Shown here: positions 1-7,697 of the stretch, in pieces
How positions within the stretch are numbered: the first letter of the stretch is position 1
Layout: the number at the start of each line of letters is the position of its first letter
NCBI RefSeq assembly: GCF_016613415.1
Contig: NZ_JACWCT010000128.1
Coordinates: forward strand, 1-60,186
Source of the DNA: Methylobacterium ajmalii
Lineage (GTDB): Bacteria; Pseudomonadota; Alphaproteobacteria; Rhizobiales; Beijerinckiaceae
Direction of reading: 5' to 3'
DNA: 60,186 nucleotides
The notes under the pieces: model-generated
What the model was told of the DNA's origin: nothing
Database searches by the model: none
The model's input: the letters and a program-made list of their open reading frames with translations, nothing else
Program-made: the position numbers and the translations under genes

Positions 1-270
1 GGCCAGCAGCCCGGTGGGCGCCAGGGCCAGCCGGCCGGCCGTCAGGGCCAGCCGCGCCACGGCGCCGGCCGTCCGCAGGAGCACCGCGAGCCCCGTGCCA
101 ACGACGGCCGCGGCGGCCAGGAGGGTCGTCAGGGCCGGCCGCAGGGCCAGGGCCAGGGCCGTCCCCAGGGCGGCCAGCGCGCCGACGGCAACCGCCAGCA
201 GCGCCCGGCGGGTGGCGGCGGCAACCGTGACGGCCGCGCGATCGGCTGGCTCGACCGCGCCCCGCGCTGA
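1..270 (+). CDS. C-terminal tail of an RG/Q-rich protein, probably a DEAD-box RNA helicase (5' end outside window)
   Basis: Frame 1 is open from the first base to a TGA at 268-270. It encodes about 89 residues made almost only of Gly, Gln, Arg and Pro, with repeated GRQGQP and GQGQGRPQ units, ending in a short ordered-looking peptide AIGWLDRAPR. Low-complexity RGG/Q tails of this kind are common at the C-terminus of alphaproteobacterial RhlE-type DEAD-box helicases, where they bind RNA. No helicase motif is inside the window, so the family is an inference; another RNA-binding protein with an RGG tail is possible. A strong terminator follows 26 bp after the stop, supporting this strand and frame. 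Confidence 0.55.
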   Translation, partial: GQQPGGRQGQPAGRQGQPRHGAGRPQEHREPRANDGRGGQEGRQGRPQGQGQGRPQGGQRADGNRQQRPAGGGGNRDGRAIGWLDRAPR

Positions 271-295
271 ACGGCCTGATCCGCACTGAAAGTTG

Positions 296-338
296 AGACG
301 CCCGCGCTCCGGACAGGAGCGCGGGCGTCTTTCGTTTT
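296..338 (+). terminator. Rho-independent terminator after the RG-rich gene
   Basis: A perfect 15-bp stem (296-310 with 316-330, arm AGACGCCCGCGCTCC) with a 5-nt loop GGACA is followed by TTCGTTTT. The T-rich tail is on the plus strand, so it ends the transcript arriving from position 1. The minus-strand SIMPL gene ends just beyond it at 349 and could share the stem. Confidence 0.9.
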
Positions 339-348
339 GGGCGCTGCG

Positions 349-993
349 TCAGCGCGGCGCGATCCGCCGGCGGATCGTCACGGCGGCGGAGAAGGTGACA
401 ACCGCCGGCGGGATGATCCGGGCGACGCGGGAGCGTGGCATGTCGGCATAGCCGTCCGGCGGCGAGGCCTCGCCGTCGGTGATCTCGGTGATCTCCACCA
501 GCTTCAGCTCCGCGGCCTCGGCATAGATGCGCGCCTGCTCGCGGGCATCGAGCACGGCGGCACGCCGCGCCTCGTTCAAGGCCTGCCGCTCCGAGGCGAC
601 CGCGTCGGTGATCTTGCGGACCTCGACGACTCCGCTCGCCGCCAGCCGGTTGACCGCCTCGTCGACGGTTCCGACGGATGGCACGGTCAGGGTCATCTCC
701 GTGATGGCGGTGAACGGCTGATCCGGCGGCTTCGGATTCGGGTTGTCAGCCATGCGGTACGGCTTGGATTCCCGGTTCAGGCGAAAAACGCTCCTCTCGA
801 CCGTCATGCCGGCGGTCTCGAGCGATTTGAGAATCTCCGGGACGCGCCGGGTGGGGTCACCATGGGCGTCCACCGCGCCATCGAGCGCCTTTCCCCTGGT
901 GACGATGGCGACGTCGACCCGCGCGAGATTCGGCTTGGTGGCGAACGGGCCCGTCCCGCGGACGCAGACGACGTTGCCGCGACGCGGCACCAT
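349..993 (-). CDS. SIMPL (DUF541) domain-containing protein
   Basis: 214 residues. The pattern matches the SIMPL/DUF541 family (BP26/Omp28-like): an N-terminal strand region with GTGPFATKPNLARVDVAIVT, a central segment on tandem use of short arguments, and the typical helix-rich AR..AVLDAREQARIYAEAAELKL stretch around residues 140-165. Family members are mostly periplasmic and of poorly defined role (the best studied are a Brucella immunogen and an IRAK-interacting eukaryotic protein). Odd point: no signal peptide is encoded at this start, and the upstream DNA on this strand shows no hydrophobic leader in frame, so this copy may be cytoplasmic or its start may be misplaced. It is convergent with the gene ending at 270. 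Confidence 0.75.
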   Translation of the reverse strand: MVPRRGNVVCVRGTGPFATKPNLARVDVAIVTRGKALDGAVDAHGDPTRRVPEILKSLETAGMTVERSVFRLNRESKPYRMADNPNPKPPDQPFTAITEMTLTVPSVGTVDEAVNRLAASGVVEVRKITDAVASERQALNEARRAAVLDAREQARIYAEAAELKLVEITEITDGEASPPDGYADMPRSRVARIIPPAVVTFSAAVTIRRRIAPR

Positions 994-1089
994 GATGACA
1001 TGGCGTCAGGCTCTCCGGCCTCTCGGCGTTGTCGTCAGTCCATACGGCCCCATCTCCATCCCTCATGTCATCCAGGCAGGAGACCGCCG

Positions 1090-1275
1090 ATGCGCTTCGA
1101 ACTCTATCGCGACGGCAAGGGCGAGTGGCGCTGGCGCCTGCGGGCCGAGAACGGCGAGGTGGTGGCCGATTCGGGGGAGGGCTACGTCCGTCGCGAGGAT
1201 TGCGAGCACGGCATCGCGCTGGTGAAGGGGGCGACCAACGCCCGAGTGGTCGACATGACGCTCAAGATCGCCTGA
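1090..1275 (+). CDS. DUF1508 (YegP-like) protein
   Basis: 61 residues, a single DUF1508/YegP unit: MRFELYRDGKGEWRWRLRA, then NGEVVADSGEGY, then a closing helix with a conserved GI.LVK pattern. YegP-type proteins are small alpha/beta domains of unknown function, usually one or two repeats; this is the one-repeat form. The ATG at 1090 is preceded by GGAG at 1079-1082 with good spacing, which sets the start. It is transcribed away from the SIMPL gene, sharing the 96-bp gap 994-1089 as a divergent promoter region. Confidence 0.85.
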   Translation: MRFELYRDGKGEWRWRLRAENGEVVADSGEGYVRREDCEHGIALVKGATNARVVDMTLKIA

Positions 1276-1417
1276 GGGTGGGCCGGGATCCGTTCGATCG
1301 ACGATCGGTCCCGTTCACCATCCGACGGAGCGGGCGCAACGCTTTCCCGCCTCCGTGCGTTTCAGCCGTCCATGCCTCGATCGCGAGGCGACCGCCTCTC
1401 CCGGGAGGCCTTCTTGC

Positions 1418-1741
1418 ATGAGTAGGACCGACGACGTGCTGAAGACCGTGATTCTGGCGGCCGGACTGATCCTGGGCGGCGCGGCCGCCATGCCGCAGGG
1501 CGCGAGCGCCGCTCCGCTGAGCGAGACCGCCGCCCCGGCGGCGACCTCCGCGCCGACCGCGTGGGCGCAGTACGGCTATTACGGCCGTCACCGCCACTGG
1601 GGCCACCGCGGCTACGGCTACGGCCACCGTCGCCATTTCGGCCCCGGCTACGGCTTCCGCGGCCCGCGCCACTTCGGGCACCGCCACTGGGGCCATCGCG
1701 GCTACGGCTACGGCCCGCGCGGCTACTACCGCGGCTTCTGA
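1418..1741 (+). CDS. Small secreted Gly/Tyr/His/Arg-rich protein
   Basis: 107 residues from ATG 1418 (GGGAGG eight bases upstream; a longer frame from 1355 lacks a ribosome site). Residues 8-35 form a hydrophobic signal peptide ending near GASA. The mature part is low complexity: the unit HRHWGHRGYGYG occurs twice, with GYYGR and GYGF variants between. Such short exported GYGH-rich proteins are frequent in Methylobacterium and relatives with no known role. The histidine density would allow metal binding, but this is speculation. The gene stands alone. Confidence 0.75.
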   Translation: MSRTDDVLKTVILAAGLILGGAAAMPQGASAAPLSETAAPAATSAPTAWAQYGYYGRHRHWGHRGYGYGHRRHFGPGYGFRGPRHFGHRHWGHRGYGYGPRGYYRGF

Positions 1742-1770
1742 GCCGAGGGACTTAAGCCACACCGATTAGG

Positions 1771-1794
1771 CGGTCGCCCCATGCGGGGCGGCCG
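1771..1794. terminator. Possible stem-loop terminator after the GYGH protein
   Basis: CGGTCGCCCC (1771-1780) pairs with GGGGCGGCCG (1785-1794) around an ATGC loop, with one G:U pair. There is no T-run on either side, so it may be a weak or Rho-assisted terminator only. Confidence 0.35.
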
Positions 1795-1913
1795 TGCCGC
1801 ATTGTCGCCGCATCCGTGACCATGGTTGGTAGAGCTTGGCCGTTCCGGCGGCCCAAGCTTGGCTCATGGCCGGCCCGTCACCGCGCGGGCCCGCCCCACC
1901 AAGGGAACCGGGA

Positions 1914-2108
1914 ATGCCCCATACCCTCAACGAACGCCGCCGCCGCCTCGAGGCCCAGCTCGAGGATTACGAGCGGACGCTCGCCGAGATCCGCTCCTCC
2001 GCGGGCCTGGGTGCCAACAGCCGCGCCCTCCAGCTCCAGCATGCCCGCCTGATCTCGCAGGCGCGCACCGAACTCGCCTCGCTCGACGCCGAGGAGGCCG
2101 CTCTCTAG
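1914..2108 (+). CDS. Small hypothetical protein with a helical/coiled-coil pattern
   Basis: 64 residues from ATG 1914, with a purine-rich GGGAACCGGGA just upstream. The protein is strongly helical and charged (RRRRLEAQLEDYERTLAEIR) with heptad-like leucines, then a second helix. I do not recognise a named family. An upstream in-frame ATG at 1836 would add a Pro-rich stretch without coding character, so the shorter form is preferred. It is convergent with the NUDIX gene, 29 bp apart. Confidence 0.6.
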   Translation: MPHTLNERRRRLEAQLEDYERTLAEIRSSAGLGANSRALQLQHARLISQARTELASLDAEEAAL

Positions 2109-2137
2109 CGGCGGAGCCCCCTTTCGGTCCCGCGGCC

Positions 2138-2602
2138 TTACGCGGGACCCTCCAGGGCGGAGCGCGCCGCGTCGTAATAGGCCAGGATGTCCTCGGGGTA
2201 GACCTGCATCGGCGGCGCCGCGAGCTCGGCCCGCGACCACCAGCGGTGCTCGGCCAGGACCTCGACCTCGTTCTCCGTCCAGCCGTCGCGGGAGAGGGGA
2301 TCGGTCCCCGCCCGCACCGCGAAGAAGCGCTCCTCCGCCCGGACCCATTCGCCGTCCTGCATCCGCATGACGAAGCGGCAGGTACCGACCTCGGGCGCCG
2401 TCTCCGGGCAGGTCAGCCCGGTCTCCTCCCGCAATTCCCGGATCGCGGCCTCGGCGAAGCTCTCGCCGGGCTCGACGCCGCCGCCCGGCGTCGCCCAGTA
2501 TTCCTCGCCGGCGAGCGCCCCGCCGCGGAAGGCGAAACGGAACAGGAGCAGCCGGTCCTCGCCGTCGAGGACGAGGAGCCGGGAGGCGGGGCGTTCGCGC
2601 AT
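2138..2602 (-). CDS. NUDIX hydrolase
   Basis: 154 residues from ATG 2602. A complete Nudix box is visible: GGVEPGESFAEAAIRELREE followed by TGL, i.e. G-x5-E-x7-REL-x-EE-x-GL, which binds Mg and positions a nucleoside-diphosphate substrate. The preceding WATPGGG and the C-terminal ...ENEVEVLAEHRWWS region are typical of small housekeeping NUDIX enzymes; the exact substrate cannot be read from the sequence. An in-frame ATG at 2662 would add 20 residues, but those bases belong to repeat A (2610-2708), so the internal start is chosen. The gene is on the same strand as the Opp operon but is separated from it by the repeat. Confidence 0.85.
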   Translation of the reverse strand: MRERPASRLLVLDGEDRLLLFRFAFRGGALAGEEYWATPGGGVEPGESFAEAAIRELREETGLTCPETAPEVGTCRFVMRMQDGEWVRAEERFFAVRAGTDPLSRDGWTENEVEVLAEHRWWSRAELAAPPMQVYPEDILAYYDAARSALEGPA

Positions 2603-2609
2603 CGCTCGA

Positions 2610-2708
2610 GCATTTTTCGACGAAGTGGAAACCGGTTCGTCGCAGAAAATGCGACCTGACAAAGACTGAGAGGGCTTCGCGATTGCAACGCGATCGTGAA
2701 GCTCTCTA
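2610..2708 (+). repeat. Repeat family A, copy 1 (two-hairpin intergenic element)
   Basis: Core 2610-2652 is an imperfect palindrome: GCATTTTTCGACGAA pairs with TTCGTCGCAGAAAATGC around a GTGGAAACCGG centre. A second small palindrome follows at about 2680-2702 (GCTTCGCGAT...ATCGTGAAGC), then CTCTCTAG. The same two-part layout recurs at 18074-18180 and, inverted, at 53018-53121. It fills the whole gap between the NUDIX gene and the permease stop at 2706. Confidence 0.85.
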
Positions 2709-3872
2709 GTGGTACGGATCGGCAGCGTCGCGAAGGCCGTCGCCCAGGAAGTTGAAGGCCAGCACCACGATCACCACCGGCAGGATCGGCGCCAGCAGCC
2801 AGGGATGGAGCTGCACCGCGGCGAGGTTCTGCGCCTCGTTGAGGAGCACGCCCCAGCTCGTCACCGGCGGGCGCAGGCCCAGGCCGAGGAACGACAGGGC
2901 GGTCTCGCCGAGGATCATCGAGGGGATCGACAGCGTCGCCGAGGCGATCAGGTGGCTCATGAAGTTCGGGATCAGGTGCCGGGCGATGATCCGGGTCTTC
3001 GAGGCGCCCATCAGCTCGGCGGCGCGGACGTAATCCTCCTCGCGCAGAGCCAGGAGCTTCGAGCGCACCGCCCGGGCGAGGCCCGGCCAGTCGAGGAGCC
3101 CGAGGATCAGCGTGATGCCGAAGAAGACCAGGATCGGGCTCCAGTTCGGCGGCAAAGCCGCCGAGAGCGCGAGCCAGAGGGGCAATTCGGGCAGCGAGCG
3201 CAGGATCTCGATCACCCGCTGGATCACGTTGTCGACCCAGCCGCCGAGATAGCCGGCGAGCCCGCCGAAGAAGAGCCCCAGCGCGAACGACACCGCGATG
3301 CCGACGAGGCCCACCGTGAGCGAGATCCGGGTGCCCGAGACGATCCGCGAGAGGAGATCGCGCCCGAGCCGGTCGGTGCCGAGCAGGAACATCGTGCCGT
3401 TCTCGGGCGGGCAGACGAGGTGCCAGTCGGTGTCGATCAGGCCCCAGAAGGCATAGGCGTCGCCCCGGCAGAGGAAGCGCAGCGGCTGCACTGTCGTGCG
3501 GTCCACCGTGTAGTCGCGGTGGAAGGTCTCGATGTTGAAGGTGAAATGGTAGGGATGGGTGTAGGGCCCGACGAACCGGCCCTCGTGGAAGAGGTGGATC
3601 GATTGCGGCGGCGCGTAGAGGAAGTCGCCGTGGCGCTTGGCCGGGTTGTAGGGCGCGATCACCTCGACGAACGGGATCAGGGCGTAGAACGCGATCAGGA
3701 TCAGCCCCGCCGCCACCGCGACCCGGTGCTTGCGGAACTTCCACCAGGTCAGGCGCCAGGACGAGGCGCGGTCGACGGCACTGCTCTCCGCCCCCACCGG
3801 TTCGGTGCGGCCGGGGTCGAAGGGCGCGGGATCGACGTAGTGGGGCGGCCGGTCGCGCAACTCCAGGTTCAT
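2706..3872 (-). CDS. Opp/Dpp-type ABC transporter permease (OppC-like) with long periplasmic insertion
   Basis: 388 residues, a binding-protein-dependent inner-membrane permease of the OppC group. The first membrane segment is near residue 50 (VAVAAGLILIAFYALIPF). A roughly 80-residue extracytoplasmic insertion follows before the LGTDRLGRDLLSRI motif that normally comes directly after helix 1. The EAA-type loop (DYVRAAELMGASKTRII) and the C-terminal GDGLRD are standard. I recall similar insertions in Opp-family permeases for oligosaccharides (AgpC type); this is memory, not a search. ATG 3872 overlaps the previous gene's stop by 4 nt (ATGA), so the pair is translationally coupled. It is the last gene of the operon. 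Confidence 0.88.
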   Translation of the reverse strand: MNLELRDRPPHYVDPAPFDPGRTEPVGAESSAVDRASSWRLTWWKFRKHRVAVAAGLILIAFYALIPFVEVIAPYNPAKRHGDFLYAPPQSIHLFHEGRFVGPYTHPYHFTFNIETFHRDYTVDRTTVQPLRFLCRGDAYAFWGLIDTDWHLVCPPENGTMFLLGTDRLGRDLLSRIVSGTRISLTVGLVGIAVSFALGLFFGGLAGYLGGWVDNVIQRVIEILRSLPELPLWLALSAALPPNWSPILVFFGITLILGLLDWPGLARAVRSKLLALREEDYVRAAELMGASKTRIIARHLIPNFMSHLIASATLSIPSMILGETALSFLGLGLRPPVTSWGVLLNEAQNLAAVQLHPWLLAPILPVVIVVLAFNFLGDGLRDAADPYH

Positions 3873-4894
3873 CGGCCGTCCCCTCCAAGGCGGATGCGCG
3901 GATCGAGCCAGGCGAGCAGCAGGTCGGAGATCAGCATGCCGATCACCGTGAGCATCGCCACGAACATCAGGATGAACCCGGCCAGGAACTGGTCCTGGCT
4001 CTTGAGGGCGGCGAGCAGGATCGGCCCGACGGTCGGCAGGCTCAGCACCAGCGACACCAGCACCGAGCCCGAGATCAGGTGCGGCAGGAGGTTGCCGATA
4101 TCGGCGATGAACGGGTTGAGCGACATCCGGAACGGGTACTTGATCAGCGCCCGGGTCGGCGGCAGGCCCTTGGCGCGGGCGGTGACGACGTACTGCTTGC
4201 CGAGTTCGTCGAGGAGGTTGGCGCGCATCCGCCGGATCATCGCGGCGGTGCCCCCAAGCCCGATCACCAGGGTCGGCACGACGAGGTGGGCCATGAGCGA
4301 GCGGACCTTCTCCCAGGTCCAGGGCTGGCCGGCATAGGCGCTGTCGTAGAGCCCGCCGATCGACACGCCGAACCAGCGGTTGGCGTAGAACAGCATCACC
4401 AGCGCCAGGAGGAAGGACGGGGTGGCGAGCCCGATATAGCCGATGAAGGTCGCCGCGTAGTCGCCGAGCGAGTATTGCCGCGTCGCCGAGTAGATCGCGA
4501 TCGGGATCGAGACGAGGTGGACGAACACCACCACGGCGAGATTGACCACGAGGGTGAGCCAGAGCGCATCGCCCACCACCTCGCGCACCGGGCGATCGTA
4601 CTCGAACGACCAGCCCCAGTTGCCCTGGATCAGCCCGTTGAAGGCGCCCTCGGGATTGGGCCACAGCCCGATCCAGCGCAGGTACTGCTCCCAGACCGGA
4701 CGGTCGAGGCCGTATTGCTGCATCAGGAACTGCGCCTTGGCGACGGACGCCGCCTCGCCCTGCGAGCGCAGCTCGGCGATCTGGTTGGTGAGGAAGTCGC
4801 CGGGCGGCAGCTTGATGATGACGAAGACCAGCGCCGAAATGACGAGGAGCGTGGCCGCCATGGTGAGGAGGCGGCGGGCGAGGTAGCGGATCAC
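3869..4894 (-). CDS. Opp/Dpp-type ABC transporter permease (OppB-like)
   Basis: 341 residues from GTG 4894, giving IRYLARRLLTMAATLLVISALVF as first membrane helix, the standard OppB N-terminus. A periplasmic loop (residues ~35-95) precedes the other helices. The EAA motif (ANLLDELGKQYVVTARAKGL) and the C-terminal LAWLDPRIRL are present, as in OppB/DppB (usual length 310-340). The start is fixed by a 4-nt GTGA overlap with the solute-binding protein gene (4891-4894). It forms the membrane channel with the downstream OppC-like protein and is powered by the double ATPase at 7698-9575. Confidence 0.9.
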   Translation of the reverse strand: MIRYLARRLLTMAATLLVISALVFVIIKLPPGDFLTNQIAELRSQGEAASVAKAQFLMQQYGLDRPVWEQYLRWIGLWPNPEGAFNGLIQGNWGWSFEYDRPVREVVGDALWLTLVVNLAVVVFVHLVSIPIAIYSATRQYSLGDYAATFIGYIGLATPSFLLALVMLFYANRWFGVSIGGLYDSAYAGQPWTWEKVRSLMAHLVVPTLVIGLGGTAAMIRRMRANLLDELGKQYVVTARAKGLPPTRALIKYPFRMSLNPFIADIGNLLPHLISGSVLVSLVLSLPTVGPILLAALKSQDQFLAGFILMFVAMLTVIGMLISDLLLAWLDPRIRLGGDGR

Positions 4895-6774
4895 CGCGCG
4901 GCCTCCTTCGGGGTCGGGCCCCAGTAGAACTCGTCCATGCGGTAGATGCCGATCAGGGCGGTCGGCTTCCAGCTGTAGGTCTCCTTGTCGGGGACGTTGC
5001 GCAGCCGGGTCTTGGCCACGACCGGCTGCAGCGCCCCCGAGACGGTGCCGATCACCCACTGGTTCTCGGCCCGGTTCCGCAGCATCTCGCTCCAGATCTT
5101 CGCCTGCTCGGCGTTGTCGGCGGTGGCCATCCAGCGGGCGTTGAGGTCGATCAGCACCTTGGCGGCGGGGATGTCGCAGGCCTCCCCCTCCTTGCCCTTG
5201 GTCTCGACGTACTGGCCCCATTTCGGCCAGGCATAGGTGTCCTGGTGGACCGGGGCGAGTTCGTCGGGGGACATGTCGGCGGTCGGCATCGCGAGGTCGA
5301 GCCCTTGCGCGGCCACCATCACGGCGGCGCCCGAATAGGCGCGGTTGCGCAATACCGTGCGGTCCTGCGGCTTGACGAACAGCTTGACGCCGACCTCGCG
5401 CCAGAACTCCGAGATCAGGGTGAGCCCGTCGGTGAGCATGCTGCTCTCGCCGTCGGTCTCGACCACGATCTCGAGCTCGCGCCCGTCGGGCAGGAGACGG
5501 ATGCCGGCGCCGTTGCGCCGGGTCAGGCCGATCTCGTCGAGGAGGCGGGAGGCCTGCCCCGGGTCGTAGCCGGCATTGAGGGTACGGTATTCCGGCCGGT
5601 AGAGCGGGCTCTCCTCGACCACCGTGTCGTTGCCCTCGGTGCCGAGCCCGAACAGCAGGGCGTTGTTGAGGGTGCGCCGGTCGATGGCAAGCGACAGCGC
5701 GCGGCGGTAGCGCAGGTCGCGGTTGAGCGCGCGCCAGACCGGGTCGGTGACGGTCATGTTGGGGTAGAGCGCCAGCTCCGAGCCGCGGGCGGTCGGCCAG
5801 AGGTGGGTCCGGTACCCTTTGGCGCGCTCGCCCTCGCGCAGGATCGGGATGTCCTCCATGTTGAGGCCGCGAAACAGGAGGTCGGCCTCGCCGGCATTGG
5901 CCTTGGCGGCGAGCAGGCCCCCGGCGGCCACGTCCATGTTGACCTTGTCGAGGTAGGGCAGCTGCTGCCCGTTGGTGTCGACCCGGTGGTAGTGGGGATT
6001 GCGCACGAAGACGAAGCGGGCGGCGGGCGCGGTGTTGGTCACGCGCCAGGGCTGGAGGGTCGGCAGGTCGGGGTTGGTCTGCTCGAACATCGCGTCGAGC
6101 CGGTTGTGCAGCGCCGCCCAGCCCTTGACCTTGGCCTGCTTCACCAGGGGCTCGATCTCGGCCTTGGGCGTGTACTTGACGTTGAACTTCTTCAGGTAGT
6201 GCGCCGGCCGGTAGATGAAGGGATCGCGCGGGGAGGCGAGCTCCGGCAGGAAGCGCGGGTTCGGCTTGTCCCAGGTGAAGCGGACGTGCAGCGGGTCGAG
6301 CACCTCGAAGCGCGGCAGCTCCCCGTCGACCAGCATGAATTCCGGCGGGCCGGACGGGCTCAGCTCCTTGTTGAGCGCCACGTCCTCCCACCAATAGCGG
6401 ATGTCCTCGGCGGTGAAGGGCTGGCCGTCGGACCAGCGATGGCCGTCGCGGATCGTGAAGGTATAGACCTTGTCGCCGTCGTTCTCGAATTTTTCGAGGA
6501 TGTCGGCCTTCAGCCCCAGCGTCTCGTCGTAGCCGACGAGGCGGGTGTAGCTGTAGGTCGAGATGTAGCGGATGTCCCGGGCCTTCGAGACCAGGGTGAC
6601 GAGGTCGCCGCCCGGCTTGCCGATCTGGCGGCCGTGGGCGACGGGATCGACTACCAGGGGTTGCTTGGGCAGGCGGTCGGACGGGGATTCGGCGAGGGCC
6701 GTGCTACCGAGCAAGGGCAGCAAAATGGCCAGAACGGCAGTGCGTGTGAAAGGGCGTCGGATCCCAATCGTCAT
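4891..6774 (-). CDS. ABC transporter substrate-binding protein, family 5 (SBP_bac_5), long form
   Basis: 627 residues. A Sec signal peptide is at 1-28 (RTAVLAILLPLLGSTALA). The mature protein has the family 5 hallmarks: YTFTIRDGHRWSDGQPFTAEDIRYWWEDV-type segment near residue 105 and the LRYRRALSLAIDR helix near 370. It is about 90 residues longer than typical DppA/OppA, as in the long YejA/AgpA-like branch that takes bulky ligands such as modified peptides or oligosaccharides. It delivers ligand to the two permeases downstream. It overlaps both neighbours by 4 nt. The ligand cannot be read; the glycosyltransferase neighbours favour a glycan-containing one (inference). Confidence 0.9.
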   Translation of the reverse strand: MTIGIRRPFTRTAVLAILLPLLGSTALAESPSDRLPKQPLVVDPVAHGRQIGKPGGDLVTLVSKARDIRYISTYSYTRLVGYDETLGLKADILEKFENDGDKVYTFTIRDGHRWSDGQPFTAEDIRYWWEDVALNKELSPSGPPEFMLVDGELPRFEVLDPLHVRFTWDKPNPRFLPELASPRDPFIYRPAHYLKKFNVKYTPKAEIEPLVKQAKVKGWAALHNRLDAMFEQTNPDLPTLQPWRVTNTAPAARFVFVRNPHYHRVDTNGQQLPYLDKVNMDVAAGGLLAAKANAGEADLLFRGLNMEDIPILREGERAKGYRTHLWPTARGSELALYPNMTVTDPVWRALNRDLRYRRALSLAIDRRTLNNALLFGLGTEGNDTVVEESPLYRPEYRTLNAGYDPGQASRLLDEIGLTRRNGAGIRLLPDGRELEIVVETDGESSMLTDGLTLISEFWREVGVKLFVKPQDRTVLRNRAYSGAAVMVAAQGLDLAMPTADMSPDELAPVHQDTYAWPKWGQYVETKGKEGEACDIPAAKVLIDLNARWMATADNAEQAKIWSEMLRNRAENQWVIGTVSGALQPVVAKTRLRNVPDKETYSWKPTALIGIYRMDEFYWGPTPKEAAR

Positions 6775-7652
6775 GTCCCGTCCCTCCCGTGCAGGCGCAC
6801 CCAGGTGATGCGGGTGGGCGAGTAGCCGGTCGCGGCGTGCAGGTCGTCGAAGGCGTGGGTGGCGGCGATCGCCGCGCGGGCTCCTTCCGCCTCCGGGTCG
6901 TCGGGCCGGTAGACGAACTCGCGGCCGTTGCGGCGCCAGCGCACCGGCTCGCCGGAGCGGGGGGCGGTCAGCATCGCGATGGTCGGGAAGGCGGGCCCGC
7001 CGTGGGCGTGGAGCCGGTGGGCGGCGGCGTCGTCGTCGAAGACCAGGCGCGTCAGGCCGCGCTCGCGGGCCTCCAGCACCCGGCGGGCCTGGCTGATGTG
7101 GTCGTCGAAGAAGCCGACCGCCCGGTCAGGGTCGAGGCGCGGCAGGCTCACGGCCGACCAGTCGACGGCGTGGTAGCGCGCGCGCGGATCGCGGTAGCGC
7201 AGACCCGAGAGGTCGGGATCGAAGCAGAAGATCTCGGCCTGCGGGCAGGCCTGGCGCATCACCCAGGTGGTCAGCCCGCGAAACACCCCCGACTCGACGA
7301 TCACCTCGGGGGCGAGCGCCCGCATCAGCACGTAGAGCTGGAGCGCGCCGTTGAAGCCGTTGCCGCCGCGCTTCTGCGCGACCGGCGCCGTGGCGATCAG
7401 GTCCCAGAAGGTCGCGACCGCGGGTGCGGCGCCGCCCGGCAGGGCGAGCCCGGCCTGCGCCAGGTCCGTGTCGAGGCGCGCGGCGGCGGCGGCGATCAGC
7501 GCGTCGGTCTCCGGGCCGGAGAGCGGGCGGTGGTTCCAGTCCGACACCGCCGGGACGAGATCGTAGCCGAGGCGGTCGAACAGGCGGCCGAGGAAGCGGC
7601 GGCGGAGCCGCTCGACGAGGGGGTGGGGGCGGAGGGCGGCACCGTTCGACAT
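6771..7652 (-). CDS. Rossmann-fold, methyltransferase-like protein of unknown substrate
   Basis: 293 residues. A glycine-motif strand-turn-helix VIVESGVFRGLTTWVM (about residues 117-132) followed by an acidic strand end FCFDPDL is what class I SAM-dependent methyltransferases show. Then comes AVGFFDDHISQARRVLEARERG with LTRLVFDDD, a pattern I associate with uncharacterised sugar/polyketide-cluster methyltransferase-like proteins. The usual motif IV (NPPY/DPPY) is not evident, so catalysis is not assured. The gene starts 45 nt after the ATPase stop and its own stop overlaps the SBP start by 4 nt. Sitting inside an ABC-transporter operon, it probably acts on the transported or synthesised molecule. 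Function unknown. Confidence 0.6.
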   Translation of the reverse strand: MSNGAALRPHPLVERLRRRFLGRLFDRLGYDLVPAVSDWNHRPLSGPETDALIAAAAARLDTDLAQAGLALPGGAAPAVATFWDLIATAPVAQKRGGNGFNGALQLYVLMRALAPEVIVESGVFRGLTTWVMRQACPQAEIFCFDPDLSGLRYRDPRARYHAVDWSAVSLPRLDPDRAVGFFDDHISQARRVLEARERGLTRLVFDDDAAAHRLHAHGGPAFPTIAMLTAPRSGEPVRWRRNGREFVYRPDDPEAEGARAAIAATHAFDDLHAATGYSPTRITWVRLHGRDGT

Positions 7653-7697
7653 CGGGGGCTCTATCGGGGTCTCGTACGTCAGGTCGGGCGGCGTGGT

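Noticed and set aside
14..289. Arg/Ala-rich open frame overlapping the window start
   Set aside because: It is frame-shifted against the RG/Q-rich C-terminal frame (1-270), which has a sensible end and a terminator after it. The Arg/Ala composition is typical of an off-frame reading of GC-rich DNA.
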